64,000 nt of DNA, from positions 40,091-104,090 of the forward strand of contig JAFGEP010000096.1 of NCBI GenBank assembly GCA_016931535.1, read 5' to 3'. The first letter of the stretch is position 1. Every line of letters starts with the position of its first letter. Positions 26,880-36,694 of the stretch are shown piece by piece. The translations under genes were made by a program, and so were the position numbers. The notes under the pieces were generated by a model that worked only from the letters and a program-made list of their open reading frames with translations, ran no database searches and was not told the origin of the DNA. This DNA is from Bradymonadales bacterium. Lineage in GTDB: Bacteria > Myxococcota_A > Bradymonadia > JAFGEP01.

Positions 26880-28118
26880 ATGAAGTCGGTCATGTCCGCT
26901 TCCTGGGTCGTGGGAGCGATCGGCGCCCTCTTGCTGATCTGGCAAGCGGCATGGGCGGGGCCACCCGAGTCAGCACAAGACGGGGAAGCGGCCCAGGAGC
27001 CGCGTTCTACCCGCCAGCTCCACTTCGAGGCCATTACCGTGATCACGCACGTGGACACCCCCTGGCACATGCTGGACGACGGCTTCGACGTGACAGCTCG
27101 ACAGCCGACCGGCCATCTGGACCTGGTGCGGATGGCGGAAGGGGGGGTGGACGCGGCCTTCTTCGTGGTCTGGGTCGACCCTGCCCGCTACCAGGAAGAG
27201 GCCGCCTTTGACCGGGCCTTCGACCTGTTCCTGGCGATCCACGACCTGGACTGGCGATCCGACCTGGTGGCGGTCGCCGACCAGGTGGGCGAGATCCGAA
27301 ACGCGATCCACGGCGGCCAGGCGGCGCTACTGATCGGGGTGGAGGGCGGGCAAGCTCTGGGGACGGACAATGAAGATCTGGCTCTCCACAGGATCCGCCT
27401 GTTTCGCGCGTTAGGCGCGCGATACCTGTCCATCGCCTGGTCGGTGGATAACCCCTTGGGTCACTCCAGTACCGGGCGTCATCCCGAACGGGGGCTGACA
27501 CCGCTGGGAAGGCAAGTCGTCCGGGAGATGGAGCGGATCGGGCTGGTGGTGGACGTCAGTCACGCGAGCGACCAGACCTTCGACGATATCCTGGAGACGG
27601 TCTCCCTCCCGGTGATGGCCTCCCATTCCGGCGTTCGGGCCTTGGCGGACCATCCCCGCAACTTGAGCGACGAGATGATCCGGCGGATCGCCGAGGGCGG
27701 GGGGATCGTCTGCGTCAACTTCTTTCCGGACCACCTTGACGCCAGCTACGCCAACCGGCTGCGGCGGGTGCGCCGGGAGCATCGAGCGGCTTTCTCGGAC
27801 AGCGACCGGGAACACTCGGGGTACACCGAACAGGGGCAGGCTCGCCAGGAGCTGGCGCGGGAATTGGAACCTGGCCTGTCGGTTCCGGACATCGGTGATG
27901 TGGCCGACCAGATCATGCACATCGTTTCGCTGGTTGGGGCGGATGCGGTCTGTCTCGGCACCGACTACGACGGGATACCGCAGACCCCTCTGGGGTTGGC
28001 CGACGTCTCCTACCTGCCGGATCTGAGCGAAGAGCTGCATCGCCGCGGGTTGCCCGATCACCACCTGGTCAAGATCCTGGGGGGCAACGTCCTGCGGGTT
28101 CTTTCGGCCTGGGAGTGA
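26880..28118 (+). CDS. Exported M19-family dipeptidase (renal dipeptidase-like)
   Basis: 412 residues. A signal peptide (1-27, ending 'AAWAG') suggests export. The zinc ligands of the M19 family are in place: 'THVDTP' (H, D), 'LIGVEGGQAL' (bridging E), 'VDVSHAS' (H), 'MASHSG' (H) and 'GTDYDG' (D). The family hydrolyses dipeptides, D-amino-acid dipeptides and some beta-lactams. It is divergent from metG, sharing an intergenic region of about 180 bp. Length agrees with the family. Function in cell-wall peptide recycling is possible but inferred. Confidence 0.88.
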   Translation: MKSVMSASWVVGAIGALLLIWQAAWAGPPESAQDGEAAQEPRSTRQLHFEAITVITHVDTPWHMLDDGFDVTARQPTGHLDLVRMAEGGVDAAFFVVWVDPARYQEEAAFDRAFDLFLAIHDLDWRSDLVAVADQVGEIRNAIHGGQAALLIGVEGGQALGTDNEDLALHRIRLFRALGARYLSIAWSVDNPLGHSSTGRHPERGLTPLGRQVVREMERIGLVVDVSHASDQTFDDILETVSLPVMASHSGVRALADHPRNLSDEMIRRIAEGGGIVCVNFFPDHLDASYANRLRRVRREHRAAFSDSDREHSGYTEQGQARQELARELEPGLSVPDIGDVADQIMHIVSLVGADAVCLGTDYDGIPQTPLGLADVSYLPDLSEELHRRGLPDHHLVKILGGNVLRVLSAWE

Positions 28119-28326
28119 CAGACGGTCGCCATCTTGGAGGTTCACCAGTCTTCCGGCAAACGGTTTCCGGCAACCATGCTTCTCCCGCGGTGACTGTTGT
28201 TCAGTCGGGAGGTGACCGGGTAGCCCTGTTTCTGGGGCAGGATGTCGGTTCCCAGAACAACATGATCTCGGGTGATTTTGGTGGTGACCCATTACCCGCC
28301 AGTCGGGCGAGTTCGCCCTGCGATGC

Positions 28327-29391
28327 TCATCCAGAGCCCGGCTGGACCGCAATGGCGAGACAGTCCGTCAGTTCCAGCTCCGCCTGCTGCATGGCAAAGG
28401 GCAATACCAGGGACTCACCCCCGCGGAAGACGGGGTCGGCTGCCGCCCCGAGGTATCGGACCTCCCCCTGAACCACCACGATGGCCGCCAGCGAATTGAT
28501 CTCCAGTGAGACCGGGCCGGTTCCCCGGATCTCCTCTACCTGGTAATGTCGGTTTTTGACCAGTCTTCGCCTTCGCAGGGAAAAGGTCGATCCCAGGTCG
28601 ACTGGATAGCGGCGGACCTGGCTGATGAACCGCTCCCCGCGGGGCTGATCGAAACGGATCGCCTGTAGCGACTGCTGAAGGTGCAAGGCGCGCGGCTCCC
28701 CGTTGGGATCGATCTCCCCCTCCTCGTTGTAGCGGCGGTTCCAGTCCCAGAGGCGATAGGTTACCCCTTCCTTCCCTGGGATCACCCGCTGGGGCTCCAC
28801 CAAGGTGACCCCAGCTCCGATGGCGTGGATCGTCCCCGCCTCGATCTCGAAGCAATCGCCCGGTTGAACCGGAACCCGGTTGAGGAGGCAAGAAAGGTCG
28901 TCTTCTCGTCTCAAGGCGGCCTGAAGCGCCGCGCGATCGATCCCCTCCTTCAGCCCCAGGTAGATCGCGCCGTCGACTGCCCGATCGACGATGTACCAGC
29001 ACTCCGGTTTGCCCGATTGGTGCGCGTCCAGGTTGGGATCCCCATCGTCCGGGTGGACCTGAACCGACAGCGGGATGGCCGAATCCAGCAGCTTGATCAG
29101 GAGAGGGGAGCCCCCAAATCGCCTGGCCAACACAGGCCCCAGGGCCGCCGAGGGATCGCGCGCGATCACCTCGGATAGCAGCGGAGCATCTGGGAGATTG
29201 ACGACCCTGCTGGGGAAGCTGGGCTCCACCGAGACCTCCCAGGACTCTCCCACCACCGGATATCGGGCTGCTACCGGGTCGAGAACCAATCCCCGCTTGA
29301 TCCGATCGAGGATGACCCGGCCGCCCCAGGGGGTGCGTGTCGGAGGGGTGAAGTTGTCGGGATTCATTCGTAGCGGTTGGTCGAAGGCCAT
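28327..29391 (-). CDS. manA: Class I mannose-6-phosphate isomerase
   Basis: 354 residues from the ATG at 29391, preceded by AGGAGGTGTTCCGG. The cupin zinc ligands of the type I isomerases are visible: 'VQVHPDD' (Q, H), 'GKPECWYI' (E) and 'GTIHAIG' (H). 'RIWGGRVI'-type opening is here 'TPWGGRVILDRI'. It interconverts mannose-6-P and fructose-6-P and so feeds GDP-mannose for glycans; the DUF2723 and PMT-like genes of the next region could use such sugars. An upstream in-frame ATG at 29430 lacks a ribosome site. Confidence 0.86.
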   Translation of the reverse strand: MAFDQPLRMNPDNFTPPTRTPWGGRVILDRIKRGLVLDPVAARYPVVGESWEVSVEPSFPSRVVNLPDAPLLSEVIARDPSAALGPVLARRFGGSPLLIKLLDSAIPLSVQVHPDDGDPNLDAHQSGKPECWYIVDRAVDGAIYLGLKEGIDRAALQAALRREDDLSCLLNRVPVQPGDCFEIEAGTIHAIGAGVTLVEPQRVIPGKEGVTYRLWDWNRRYNEEGEIDPNGEPRALHLQQSLQAIRFDQPRGERFISQVRRYPVDLGSTFSLRRRRLVKNRHYQVEEIRGTGPVSLEINSLAAIVVVQGEVRYLGAAADPVFRGGESLVLPFAMQQAELELTDCLAIAVQPGSG

Positions 29392-29471
29392 CCGGAACAC
29401 CTCCTGTCGGCGCGGGGTTGAGCCTTTCACTCGGCGAGGCCACCGGTCTTTCGCCAGAGGGCCCGGACCAG

Positions 29472-30830
29472 CTAGCGGCGGCCCAGCGTCAGTCGATAGT
29501 GATACTGCTCCTCCGATCGCACGGTGGGGTTGTACAGCTCTCGCGGCAACGCGGTGACCACCAGGGTCAGCTCGAGACGATCCGCGAAGTTTAGTCTTGA
29601 GCCGATGACCGCCACTCCGTCGCTGCTGCCGGTCGGGTCGGGCATGACCTGGAGTACCCAGTGGATGGCCGGGTCTCCCTCGAAGTCGATGGTTGGCCGA
29701 GCATTACCGGAAGGGCTGCGCACCAACCGGAAGTAATCGCTTCCTGTCGCCATCAGGGACGAGTCAATCGTCGGGGTGGTGTCGACCCGCAGATCGCGAC
29801 GGAGAATCTGGGCAGAAGCGGGGAAAAGCACCGCCTCGCTCAGGTGGTCTGCGTCGGCGCGGTCGGACGTATAGTAGCGCCAGCGCGCGAACTCGATCAG
29901 GGTCGCGTTGAAGGAGATGCCCTCCGGTAGCTGGTCGCTCAGCGCGCCCACCCAGTTTGGAGCGGTCGTCCTGCCCTCCGGCACGGCGAAGATGGACCGG
30001 TCGGTTGGCTCCTGCTCGAGGCCTTTCCATATCCGGGCCAGAAAAGGGGGGTCGGAGGGGAAGTGGCGCTCGCGAAGGTACAACAGGTACAGGCAGGCGC
30101 CATGAGCGTAGAAGGAGGCGAACCGATCGTCGTAGCCAATTGCCCAGCCAGGACGTGCCTGGAAGTCGGGCAAGGTTACGAGATAGCGGTTGCTCTCATC
30201 GTAGACCGCATCCTGGGCATAGGTGGCGCTGGCTGCCCGAAAGGCAGGACTTGCCCAGGGGCTGTACCCCAAGGTCACGGCCTGGTGAAACTCGTGAACC
30301 AGGGTATCTGCCAACGCCTCACCGCCCCCCGGACCATCGGGATCCACGATCAGGTAGGTCTCAAACGCTTCATGGGACTTCTGGACGTCACGCTGGCCCG
30401 GCAACGCCAGGATGGCACCGAACCCCCTCCAGATGAACGCGGTGAAGCGTCCGGATCCATCTGGAGCATAGGCCAGTGGAGGTCTGAAGCCCAGATCCTC
30501 TCGGTGCGCTCGCCAGGCCACCTCCAGGTGGCGAAGCACCGCCAGGGCTTGGACCCCCTGGCCCGGCTCCTGGAATCGGACCGCCAGAGGGTAGAGACGG
30601 GACTCGACGACCTCCGGCCAAAGACCGAGAAACACAAACGGGGCCGGTCTGACCTCGTCTTCGACCAGGAGAAATCCAGGCGGCAGGCTGTTACGATCAG
30701 GTAGCTCAGAAGGTCCCCGCTGGGGTCCTCGCGTTGGCGTGGTGCACCCGGCCAGCAACAGCCCAAGAACAACGATCAGGACAAGCGGCCCGCAACAGGG
30801 GGGACATACTTTCGGGCGACACCTACCCAT
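29472..30830 (-). CDS. Lipoprotein with HExxH metallopeptidase-like motif
   Basis: About 452 residues from the ATG at 30830; an upstream in-frame ATG at 30890 has a better ribosome site (AAAGGG) but lengthens the leader. The signal 'LVLIVVLGLLLAGC' is a lipobox, so the mature protein would be lipid-anchored. 'DTLVHEFHQAVTLGYS' contains HEFHQ, the zinc-binding HExxH signature, followed about 40 residues later by 'YAQDAVYDESN', where a third ligand could lie. I do not recognise the family. The last 120 residues look like a beta-rich domain. It is followed upstream on the same strand by manA with 80 bp between. Confidence 0.6.
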   Translation of the reverse strand: MGRCRPKVCPPCCGPLVLIVVLGLLLAGCTTPTRGPQRGPSELPDRNSLPPGFLLVEDEVRPAPFVFLGLWPEVVESRLYPLAVRFQEPGQGVQALAVLRHLEVAWRAHREDLGFRPPLAYAPDGSGRFTAFIWRGFGAILALPGQRDVQKSHEAFETYLIVDPDGPGGGEALADTLVHEFHQAVTLGYSPWASPAFRAASATYAQDAVYDESNRYLVTLPDFQARPGWAIGYDDRFASFYAHGACLYLLYLRERHFPSDPPFLARIWKGLEQEPTDRSIFAVPEGRTTAPNWVGALSDQLPEGISFNATLIEFARWRYYTSDRADADHLSEAVLFPASAQILRRDLRVDTTPTIDSSLMATGSDYFRLVRSPSGNARPTIDFEGDPAIHWVLQVMPDPTGSSDGVAVIGSRLNFADRLELTLVVTALPRELYNPTVRSEEQYHYRLTLGRR

Positions 30831-30971
30831 GGGGTGTTTCACGCGTGACGATCGGGACCTGCGGCTCCAATACCCGATCGGTCGGGCCATCACAATCCCT
30901 TTGGAGGCGGTTTGGCCATGTGCCGGATCCCATCCCGTAAACGGGGAGGTTCGCACCGCAGGATCGTTGGA

Positions 30972-31538
30972 TCAGTCGCCAATCAGGGGGCCCAACTGGA
31001 ACGGCGCCCCCAGAACCTTCCAGGACGGCGGTTCCCCTTGCTCTGGAAAAGTGACCGAAAGGAGGGCTAGCCGGATCGAGATCGGATCTTCTCCCAGGCC
31101 GAGTACCTGCCACTCCATGGCATCGACATGCCTGGCCCCTTTCCATCCCACCCAGTGGAGGCGGAGGGGCAGTTCAAGATCAGACCGGCGGGTCCAGCGC
31201 GGTTCTTCCCCTCGTGGCCAGCGGAAGTAGCGCAGGCGGGAAACCGGCTCTCCGTCCCGGCAAAGGTGCTCGGCGACCATCTCGAGACGCCCGTCCTCGT
31301 TGAAGAACAAAGATCGCCAATGGGACCGGCTGCCCGCCTCCTGGATGGGGTCAACCAGCTCGAACCAGCGCTCCATCCAGCCCGGCCCCAGCGTCACTTG
31401 CCATTCCACCAGTGCACCTGGACCGAGACCGATTGGACAGTGTGCGGCGGCCGAGCAGGAGGTGGCGGCCCCCCATATCAGGCCCAGAAGGGCAAGCAGC
31501 AATCGATGGTGGTTCTCTCGTTTGCCTTGGATGTTCAT
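30972..31538 (-). CDS. Small exported protein of unknown function
   Basis: 188 residues from the ATG at 31538, which follows GGGGGAGAAGA. The N terminus 'RLLLALLGLIWGAATSCSAAAHC' is a signal peptide, with a cysteine that might act as a lipobox ('ATSC'). The mature part has many Trp and Arg ('LVEWQVTLGPGWMERWFELVD') and looks like a beta-sandwich. No family is recognised. An open extension upstream to 31775 has no ribosome site and is not used. It is divergent from the outer-membrane protein gene at 31778. Confidence 0.55.
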   Translation of the reverse strand: MNIQGKRENHHRLLLALLGLIWGAATSCSAAAHCPIGLGPGALVEWQVTLGPGWMERWFELVDPIQEAGSRSHWRSLFFNEDGRLEMVAEHLCRDGEPVSRLRYFRWPRGEEPRWTRRSDLELPLRLHWVGWKGARHVDAMEWQVLGLGEDPISIRLALLSVTFPEQGEPPSWKVLGAPFQLGPLIGD

Positions 31539-31718
31539 TCTTCTCCCCCGAGGACTTGGCGACGATCCGGGCTTTTTTTGTGCGGTTGTGACCCCCATCG
31601 AGGTGGTTATCGGCAGAGGCGGGGTTCCTTTGTCGTAACAGTGTGGATGCAATCGACCGAGGAGAGATTCTGCTTCGAGTGCCGTCCTGGGATTTCGGGC
31701 GAGCCGGCTCATGCGAGC

Positions 31719-31747
31719 TTGACACGTTGGATGGCGCTCTGTTACCA
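31719..31747 (+). promoter_or_regulatory. Candidate sigma-70 promoter of the beta-barrel gene pair
   Basis: TTGACA at 31719-31724 and TTACCA at 31742-31747 with a 17-bp spacer, 30 bp before the ATG at 31778. The -35 is a perfect consensus; the -10 is weak. Expression of the two outer-membrane genes from here is plausible. Confidence 0.4.
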
Positions 31748-31777
31748 AGCTGGTATCAAAGAAGCGCGAGGTCATCG

Positions 31778-32680
31778 ATGTCAGGTCGTACTGATCACTT
31801 GAGGGGCTGGAGCTGGAAATGCCTCGGTGTGTTTCTGCTTGTCATCCTGTGGAGCATTCCCGCTCTTTCCGGGGGGAATGACCTGGTTCTCTCCCGTCTC
31901 GGTGATTGCACCTACCAGGAGGTCAACGGACGCCAGACCTGCGTCAGCGTGACCCCCAATGTGGAGGCATTCCGCGCACTGACGCGGGACCTGGGGTTGG
32001 TCATGAGCCCCAAGGGGTTTTCTACCGCCGAGACCATCGGGGAGGTCGGTTTCGAGTACGCCTTCGAGATGTTGTTCAATGTCATCGACTCTTCTCAGGT
32101 CGGGTGGCAAGAAACGGTGCTGGACCGGGACCCCAGCGATCTTCTGCTGACCAGCCAGTTTCACCTCCGCAAGGGGCTTCCTTTCAGCTTCCAGCTGGGG
32201 GCCGTGCTCACCCACCTGTTCGACAGCGACATGTGGGGGCTGGGGGCCGAGCTGAACTGGTCGCTGCACGAGGACTACCTGAACCCCGTTCCCGATCTGG
32301 GTGTGCGAGGTTTCGTCAACCACACCGTGGGCAACACCGATCTGAACCTGACCACGGCCGGCTTCGACGCCATGCTGGGCCTGCCGGTCGGGGTGGGGGG
32401 CATGGTCAACCTGACTCCATACCTGGGGTACAACCTGACCGCGGTGGTCTCCTCGTCCAGGCTGCTGGACGCAAGCCCCGGCGACCCCTACCCTCCCATG
32501 GAGGCCGGCGCCAGTACCCCTGCCATCAAGCCGGAATTCGTGTTCGATAACGAGACCAACATCTACCACCGCTTTCTGGCTGGTATCAGGGTCCGTTTCA
32601 CGGTGCTGAACTTCACCTCGGAGCTTCTGGCTTCGACCGATGTGATCACCGTGGGTCTGAAGCTCGGCCTCGATATTTGA
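31778..32680 (+). CDS. Predicted outer-membrane beta-barrel protein
   Basis: 300 residues from the ATG at 31778. A signal peptide ('CLGVFLLVILWSIPALSGG') is followed by alternating hydrophobic/hydrophilic strands ('FHLRKGLPFSFQLGAVLTHL', 'WGLGAELNWSLH', 'FTSELLASTDVITVGLKLGLDI') typical of a porin-like barrel that ends in a hydrophobic strand. One CxxxxxxxxxC pair is near the N terminus. No specific family is recognised. A second barrel gene follows 37 bp downstream on the same strand. Confidence 0.6.
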   Translation: MSGRTDHLRGWSWKCLGVFLLVILWSIPALSGGNDLVLSRLGDCTYQEVNGRQTCVSVTPNVEAFRALTRDLGLVMSPKGFSTAETIGEVGFEYAFEMLFNVIDSSQVGWQETVLDRDPSDLLLTSQFHLRKGLPFSFQLGAVLTHLFDSDMWGLGAELNWSLHEDYLNPVPDLGVRGFVNHTVGNTDLNLTTAGFDAMLGLPVGVGGMVNLTPYLGYNLTAVVSSSRLLDASPGDPYPPMEAGASTPAIKPEFVFDNETNIYHRFLAGIRVRFTVLNFTSELLASTDVITVGLKLGLDI

Positions 32681-32717
32681 ATCGTCCATTCTCATCCTCT
32701 TCCAGGAGGGGATCTCC

Positions 32718-33512
32718 GTGCGAAGGATTGCACTGCCTCTTTCTCTGTTTCTGTTTTGCATTTCCCCGACGGCGTCGGCACAGACCGCCGACGAAGATGG
32801 CCCAGGCAATGCCAGGGCCATCCTCGCCAACCCGGTGCGACCTACGTTTACCGACAACGCCTACTTCATCCGTTCGGGTGAGCTCCAGCTGGACACAGGG
32901 TACCTGGCCTCCCTCTTCGAGGGGGATGTGCCGACGTTGCACGCGGTCGAGCTGGGGGTGATCGTGGGGGTCGGAGACCTCATCGAAGCTCGGCTTCGAT
33001 GGAACCTGTTTGATTCTTGGGGGGACGATACCGGTATCGGCGATCTGGGTGTGGGGATCAAAGGGGGGTTCTTCGGCGGATTGGGGGAGCATACGGCACT
33101 GGCCGGGCTTTTCGAGCTACAGCTTCCCACGGGGACCGATCCCTTTGGCATCGACAAGGGGATCGCCATGCACGGTGCCCTGGTGGCGACCCAGCCCTGG
33201 GCTCCCTGGCGGTTCGATCTCCAGGCGGGGGTGTACGCCCACCTGTTCAACGAGGATCCGGCGGTCCACCTGCCGCTGGCGTTTTGCGTCACCTGGTCCC
33301 CTCTCGATCCGTTGCGGGTTCTGGCTGAAGTGGTGGAACGGCTGGACCTGGCCGATCTGAGTGACTCGACGACCTCGGTGTTGGCGGGTGTGGGCTACGC
33401 GATCACCCCGGTTCTCGTGCTGGATGGATCGGCCCGGGTAGGGTTGAGCCAGAGTTTGCCGGACCTACAACTGGGCGTCGGGGTTACCTGGCTGGTGGCC
33501 CAGCTCTTTTGA
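32718..33512 (+). CDS. Outer-membrane beta-barrel protein, transporter-like
   Basis: 264 residues from a GTG behind AGGAGGGGATCTCC. A signal peptide ('ALPLSLFLFCISPTASAQ') is followed by repeated beta strands ('IEARLRWNLFDSWGDDTGIGDLGVGIKGGFF', 'GLFELQLPTGTD', 'LDGSARVGLSQSLPDLQLGVGVTW'). The pattern 'GDLGVGIK' and 'ELQLPTGTD' resembles the MetA-pathway/transporter barrel group (COG4313-like); that is a fold-level guess. The 3' end converges with the PMT/TPR gene. Confidence 0.6.
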   Translation: MRRIALPLSLFLFCISPTASAQTADEDGPGNARAILANPVRPTFTDNAYFIRSGELQLDTGYLASLFEGDVPTLHAVELGVIVGVGDLIEARLRWNLFDSWGDDTGIGDLGVGIKGGFFGGLGEHTALAGLFELQLPTGTDPFGIDKGIAMHGALVATQPWAPWRFDLQAGVYAHLFNEDPAVHLPLAFCVTWSPLDPLRVLAEVVERLDLADLSDSTTSVLAGVGYAITPVLVLDGSARVGLSQSLPDLQLGVGVTWLVAQLF

Positions 33513-33535
33513 CAGGCAGCGAAGCGGCCCGTCTG

Positions 33536-35479
33536 TCATCTCCTCTCCCGCCGTCGTTGCTCGATTCGTCGAAAGGTCTCCTCGGGAGCGCCCAGGGCTC
33601 TGAGGCGCTCGAGGATCTGTTCTGCCTGTCGGCTCTGCCCGGAGGCGAAGGCGGCGAGAGCGGACCACTCCAACAGCACCAGGGAGTCGGGGTAGCGCTC
33701 GATGCACTGGGAAAACCGCCTCATGGCTCGTTCGGGCTGAGGCGGGGAGAGGCCGACCAGGGTCAGCACCTCCTGCTCGCACATCTGCTGGCTGTCCATG
33801 GGGTATCGGTCGATGATGGCGAGCGCCTGCGGATATCGTCCCAGGTGGTTGAAGGCCATGACCAGCGCCAGGACATGAGCTGGATCGCGACCCCGCGAGA
33901 TGGCGATGGCCCATTTCAGGTCGCCGATGGCCTCCAAGGTCCGATCCAGCAACAGTCGCGTCCGACCTCTCCAGTAGTACAGCCGACTATCTCCTGGGTA
34001 GAGGGGAAGGATCTCCGTCGCTTCCTGCTCGGCCACCTCCGGTTGTCCCACCAATACGTTGCACATCACCCGGGCGATGGCTGCTTCTCTTCGCATCACG
34101 GCACTGCGTTCCGGCGAGGAGAGGAGCGCGTCGAGGTGCACCAGGGCCTGGTCGCACTCCCCTCTCTCGGCGTGGTTCACCCCCAGGTAGAACCGAACGC
34201 GCGTGTTTTTCGGGGCCGACTGGAAGGCAGCCTGGTAGAAGGCCTGCTCGTTCTGCCAGTCATAGGACCGCAAATGGGTTCGACCGGCCAGGAGAAGCGC
34301 CAGCAACAGCAGCAACAGGATTCCTGGCCGGCGCAGAGGAGCGTGGCTCCGATTGATCCCCTCGACGACGGGGAGAAGTGCCAGCATCACCCCGATCAGG
34401 GGCAGGTAGAGGTAGTGCTCGGCGAACAGCTCATGATGGGGGAACAAGTGCAGAACGGGGAGCAGGGTGACCAAGAACCAGGTGATCCCCAGTGCGCTCG
34501 CCGTCCACCCCCGACGAAGGAAGAGGGCAACAAGACCGAGTAAAACAGCCGACAAGAGGATGCCAACCACCGTCCGCCAGTCGGAGAATCCCTGGGCCAA
34601 CGCGATGGTCTCCGGGTGATAGTCGCCGATGAGAGTGACGGGCCAGAACACGAGTTTGACGTATTGTGCCAACAGCGTGAAAGAGGTGGCGAAGTTGCTG
34701 GCGGCCGATCCCCCCCACCATCGCCCCGCCATGGCCGAGTGGGTTGCCAGCCAGCCCCGATACAGCGTGAAGCCCAGGGCCGCTCCAAGTCCCAGCACCA
34801 GCACCGGCCAGTGCCTGCGCAGAAGCCAGGACATCCGGTCCGCTCTGCCCCATCCAGTGGCCACCAGGTACCCGACCCAGACCACCGGCAGGGTCACCGC
34901 CATCTCCTTGGCCCCCAATGCCACCAGGAAGAACAACAACGCTCCCAGGTAGTGCCCGATCCGTGGGGGTTTCCCCTCGGGCCGGATCAGCATCAACAGA
35001 GCCAGGACGAAGAACAGGGTGGTCAAGATATCCCGGCGACCGGAGATGTAAGCCACGGCGTCGCTCAGGACCGGGTGCAATGACCAGAAGCCGGCTGTCC
35101 ACGCCGCGGGCAGCGGGCCGGCAAAGCGCCGAAAGAGGCGGTACACCGCCAGGACAGTCAGCAGGTGGTAGAAAAAGCCGCTCAGGTGCAGCAAGAACGG
35201 GTTTATACCACCGATGGCGTGATCCAGGGCGTAGCTGACCCAGCGCACGGGCCGGTAGGTGCAGGGGTTGCCCTCGTCGAAGGAGAACATGGCGGGGATG
35301 CGATCGATACCACGCCAGCAATCCTGGTAGACCAGTAGGGGGATGTCGTCGAAGAGCAGCTCGCCCGAGAAGGCCGGCCAGTAGGCTGCCATGGTCAAGG
35401 CAATCAGCGACAGGAGAAGTGCGAAAGCCCAGGTCCGTTCGGAAAGACGGCTGGCGAGTGGAGCCGGCACCCCGATCAC
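33536..35479 (-). CDS. Polytopic PMT/TPR membrane protein (glycosyltransferase-C-like)
   Basis: About 647 residues. It starts at a GTG that overlaps the stop of the aminotransferase gene (GTGA), and has about ten hydrophobic segments in its first 400 residues with 'DDIPLLVYQDCW' in the first loop, as in O-linked mannosyl/GlcNAc-transferase-like GT-C enzymes. The last 240 residues form TPR-like helical repeats ('ARVRFYLGVNHAERGECDQALVHL', 'LYYWRGRTRLLLDRTLEAIGDL'). Membrane proteins of this GT-C plus TPR layout are common in Gram-negatives and are tied to surface glycosylation. It closes the ten-gene operon. Confidence 0.7.
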   Translation of the reverse strand: MIGVPAPLASRLSERTWAFALLLSLIALTMAAYWPAFSGELLFDDIPLLVYQDCWRGIDRIPAMFSFDEGNPCTYRPVRWVSYALDHAIGGINPFLLHLSGFFYHLLTVLAVYRLFRRFAGPLPAAWTAGFWSLHPVLSDAVAYISGRRDILTTLFFVLALLMLIRPEGKPPRIGHYLGALLFFLVALGAKEMAVTLPVVWVGYLVATGWGRADRMSWLLRRHWPVLVLGLGAALGFTLYRGWLATHSAMAGRWWGGSAASNFATSFTLLAQYVKLVFWPVTLIGDYHPETIALAQGFSDWRTVVGILLSAVLLGLVALFLRRGWTASALGITWFLVTLLPVLHLFPHHELFAEHYLYLPLIGVMLALLPVVEGINRSHAPLRRPGILLLLLLALLLAGRTHLRSYDWQNEQAFYQAAFQSAPKNTRVRFYLGVNHAERGECDQALVHLDALLSSPERSAVMRREAAIARVMCNVLVGQPEVAEQEATEILPLYPGDSRLYYWRGRTRLLLDRTLEAIGDLKWAIAISRGRDPAHVLALVMAFNHLGRYPQALAIIDRYPMDSQQMCEQEVLTLVGLSPPQPERAMRRFSQCIERYPDSLVLLEWSALAAFASGQSRQAEQILERLRALGAPEETFRRIEQRRRERR

Positions 35480-36660
35480 CGTAGTCCGAAGAAACGCGCG
35501 ATGTGATGCACCACGTACTCCTGCGCCTCGACGCTCAGACCGGGGTAGATGGGGATCGCCAGGATCTCGGCGGAAGCCTGCTCGGCGACGGGGAATTGGC
35601 CCCATCGGTTGCCGAGCGAGGCGAAGCATGGCTGGTGGGGAAGGGGGGTCGGGTAGTAGACGGCGGTGCCGATGTGATGCTCTTCCAAAGCGGCTCGCAG
35701 CGCGTCGCGCCGCCCGCCAGGCACCCGCAGGTTGAAGCTGTTGTAAGTATGGAAGAACCTTCCGTCGCCATCGTCCGGCGGTAGTTGTACCTGAGAAAGC
35801 AAGCCGGCCTGGTCGAACAGCAACCGGTAGCGGGCAGCGTTCTGTCGGCGTTGGGCGATCCAGTCGTCCAGGTGGGCCAGGCGGGTTCTCAAGATGGCGG
35901 CTTGAAGCGCATCCAGCCTGCCGTTGATGCCGATCCGGGTATTGTAGTAGCGGTCTTTGCCCCCGTGAGTTCTCAGGATACGCACCCGCTCGGCCAGCGA
36001 CGGATCGGGGGTGGCCACCAGCCCCCCGTCTCCGAACCCGCCCAGGTTCTTGGATGGGAAAAAGGAGAAGCACCCGAATTCCGAGAGCGTGCCCAGCCTC
36101 CGACCGGACAGGCTGGCCCCCAGTGCCTGGGCCGCATCTTCGATGATGGCGATGTCCTCCCGCCCGCTGGAGTCCAGGACATTGCGGAGCGCCTCCATGT
36201 CGGCCGGGCGTCCGAAGAGGTGCACCGGGATGATCGCTCTCGTCTTCTCAGTCAGTTGTTCGGCCACCTGCTCACAGTCGAGGTTGAGGCTGTCCGGAGT
36301 GACGTCCACGAAGACCGGCCGGGCACCGCACAGTCTCACGGTGCTGGCGGTGGCGATGAAGGAGTAGGCGGGTACGATGACCTCGTCGTTCGGACCGACA
36401 TCCAGCGCCATCAGGCTCAGGAGCAGGGAGCAAGTGCCGCTTGAGGTGCCCATGCAGGCGACGCTTGCCGTGGTGGCTTCACCGGCCTGGCTGCCAGCAG
36501 ACTCCGTGGGGCTCAGGTAGGCGGCCATCTCCCGCTCGAAAGCCAGGACCTCGGGTCCCATGATGAAGCGCTGGCTGTCGAGGACGCGGGCCAGGGCATC
36601 GTGGATCTCGTCGCGGTGCTCCAGGTACAGGGGGGTGAGATCGACGAAGGGGATATTCAC
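35476..36660 (-). CDS. DegT/DnrJ/EryC1-family sugar aminotransferase
   Basis: 394 residues. PLP-lysine signature 'FFPSKNLGGFGDGG', 'GTSSGTCSLLLSLMAL' for phosphate binding, 'VPAYSFIATASTV' and 'VHLFGRPADMEAL' identify the family, as in WbpE/WecE-type enzymes that transaminate keto-sugar nucleotides. The N terminus 'IPFVDLTPLYLEHRDEI' is characteristic. A short insert ('SPTESAGSQAGEATTASVAC') is unusual and sits before the phosphate-binding loop. The stop overlaps the next gene's GTG. Together with a second DegT gene at 40968 it suggests an amino-sugar branch. Confidence 0.9.
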   Translation of the reverse strand: MNIPFVDLTPLYLEHRDEIHDALARVLDSQRFIMGPEVLAFEREMAAYLSPTESAGSQAGEATTASVACMGTSSGTCSLLLSLMALDVGPNDEVIVPAYSFIATASTVRLCGARPVFVDVTPDSLNLDCEQVAEQLTEKTRAIIPVHLFGRPADMEALRNVLDSSGREDIAIIEDAAQALGASLSGRRLGTLSEFGCFSFFPSKNLGGFGDGGLVATPDPSLAERVRILRTHGGKDRYYNTRIGINGRLDALQAAILRTRLAHLDDWIAQRRQNAARYRLLFDQAGLLSQVQLPPDDGDGRFFHTYNSFNLRVPGGRRDALRAALEEHHIGTAVYYPTPLPHQPCFASLGNRWGQFPVAEQASAEILAIPIYPGLSVEAQEYVVHHIARFFGLR

Positions 36661-36694
36661 GACATCGGACTCCTGTGCCGTTTGTTGCCGCCGT

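Noticed and set aside
29391..29430. Earlier start for manA at 29430
   Set aside because: The ATG at 29391 has AGGAGGTG at good distance and begins the family pattern.
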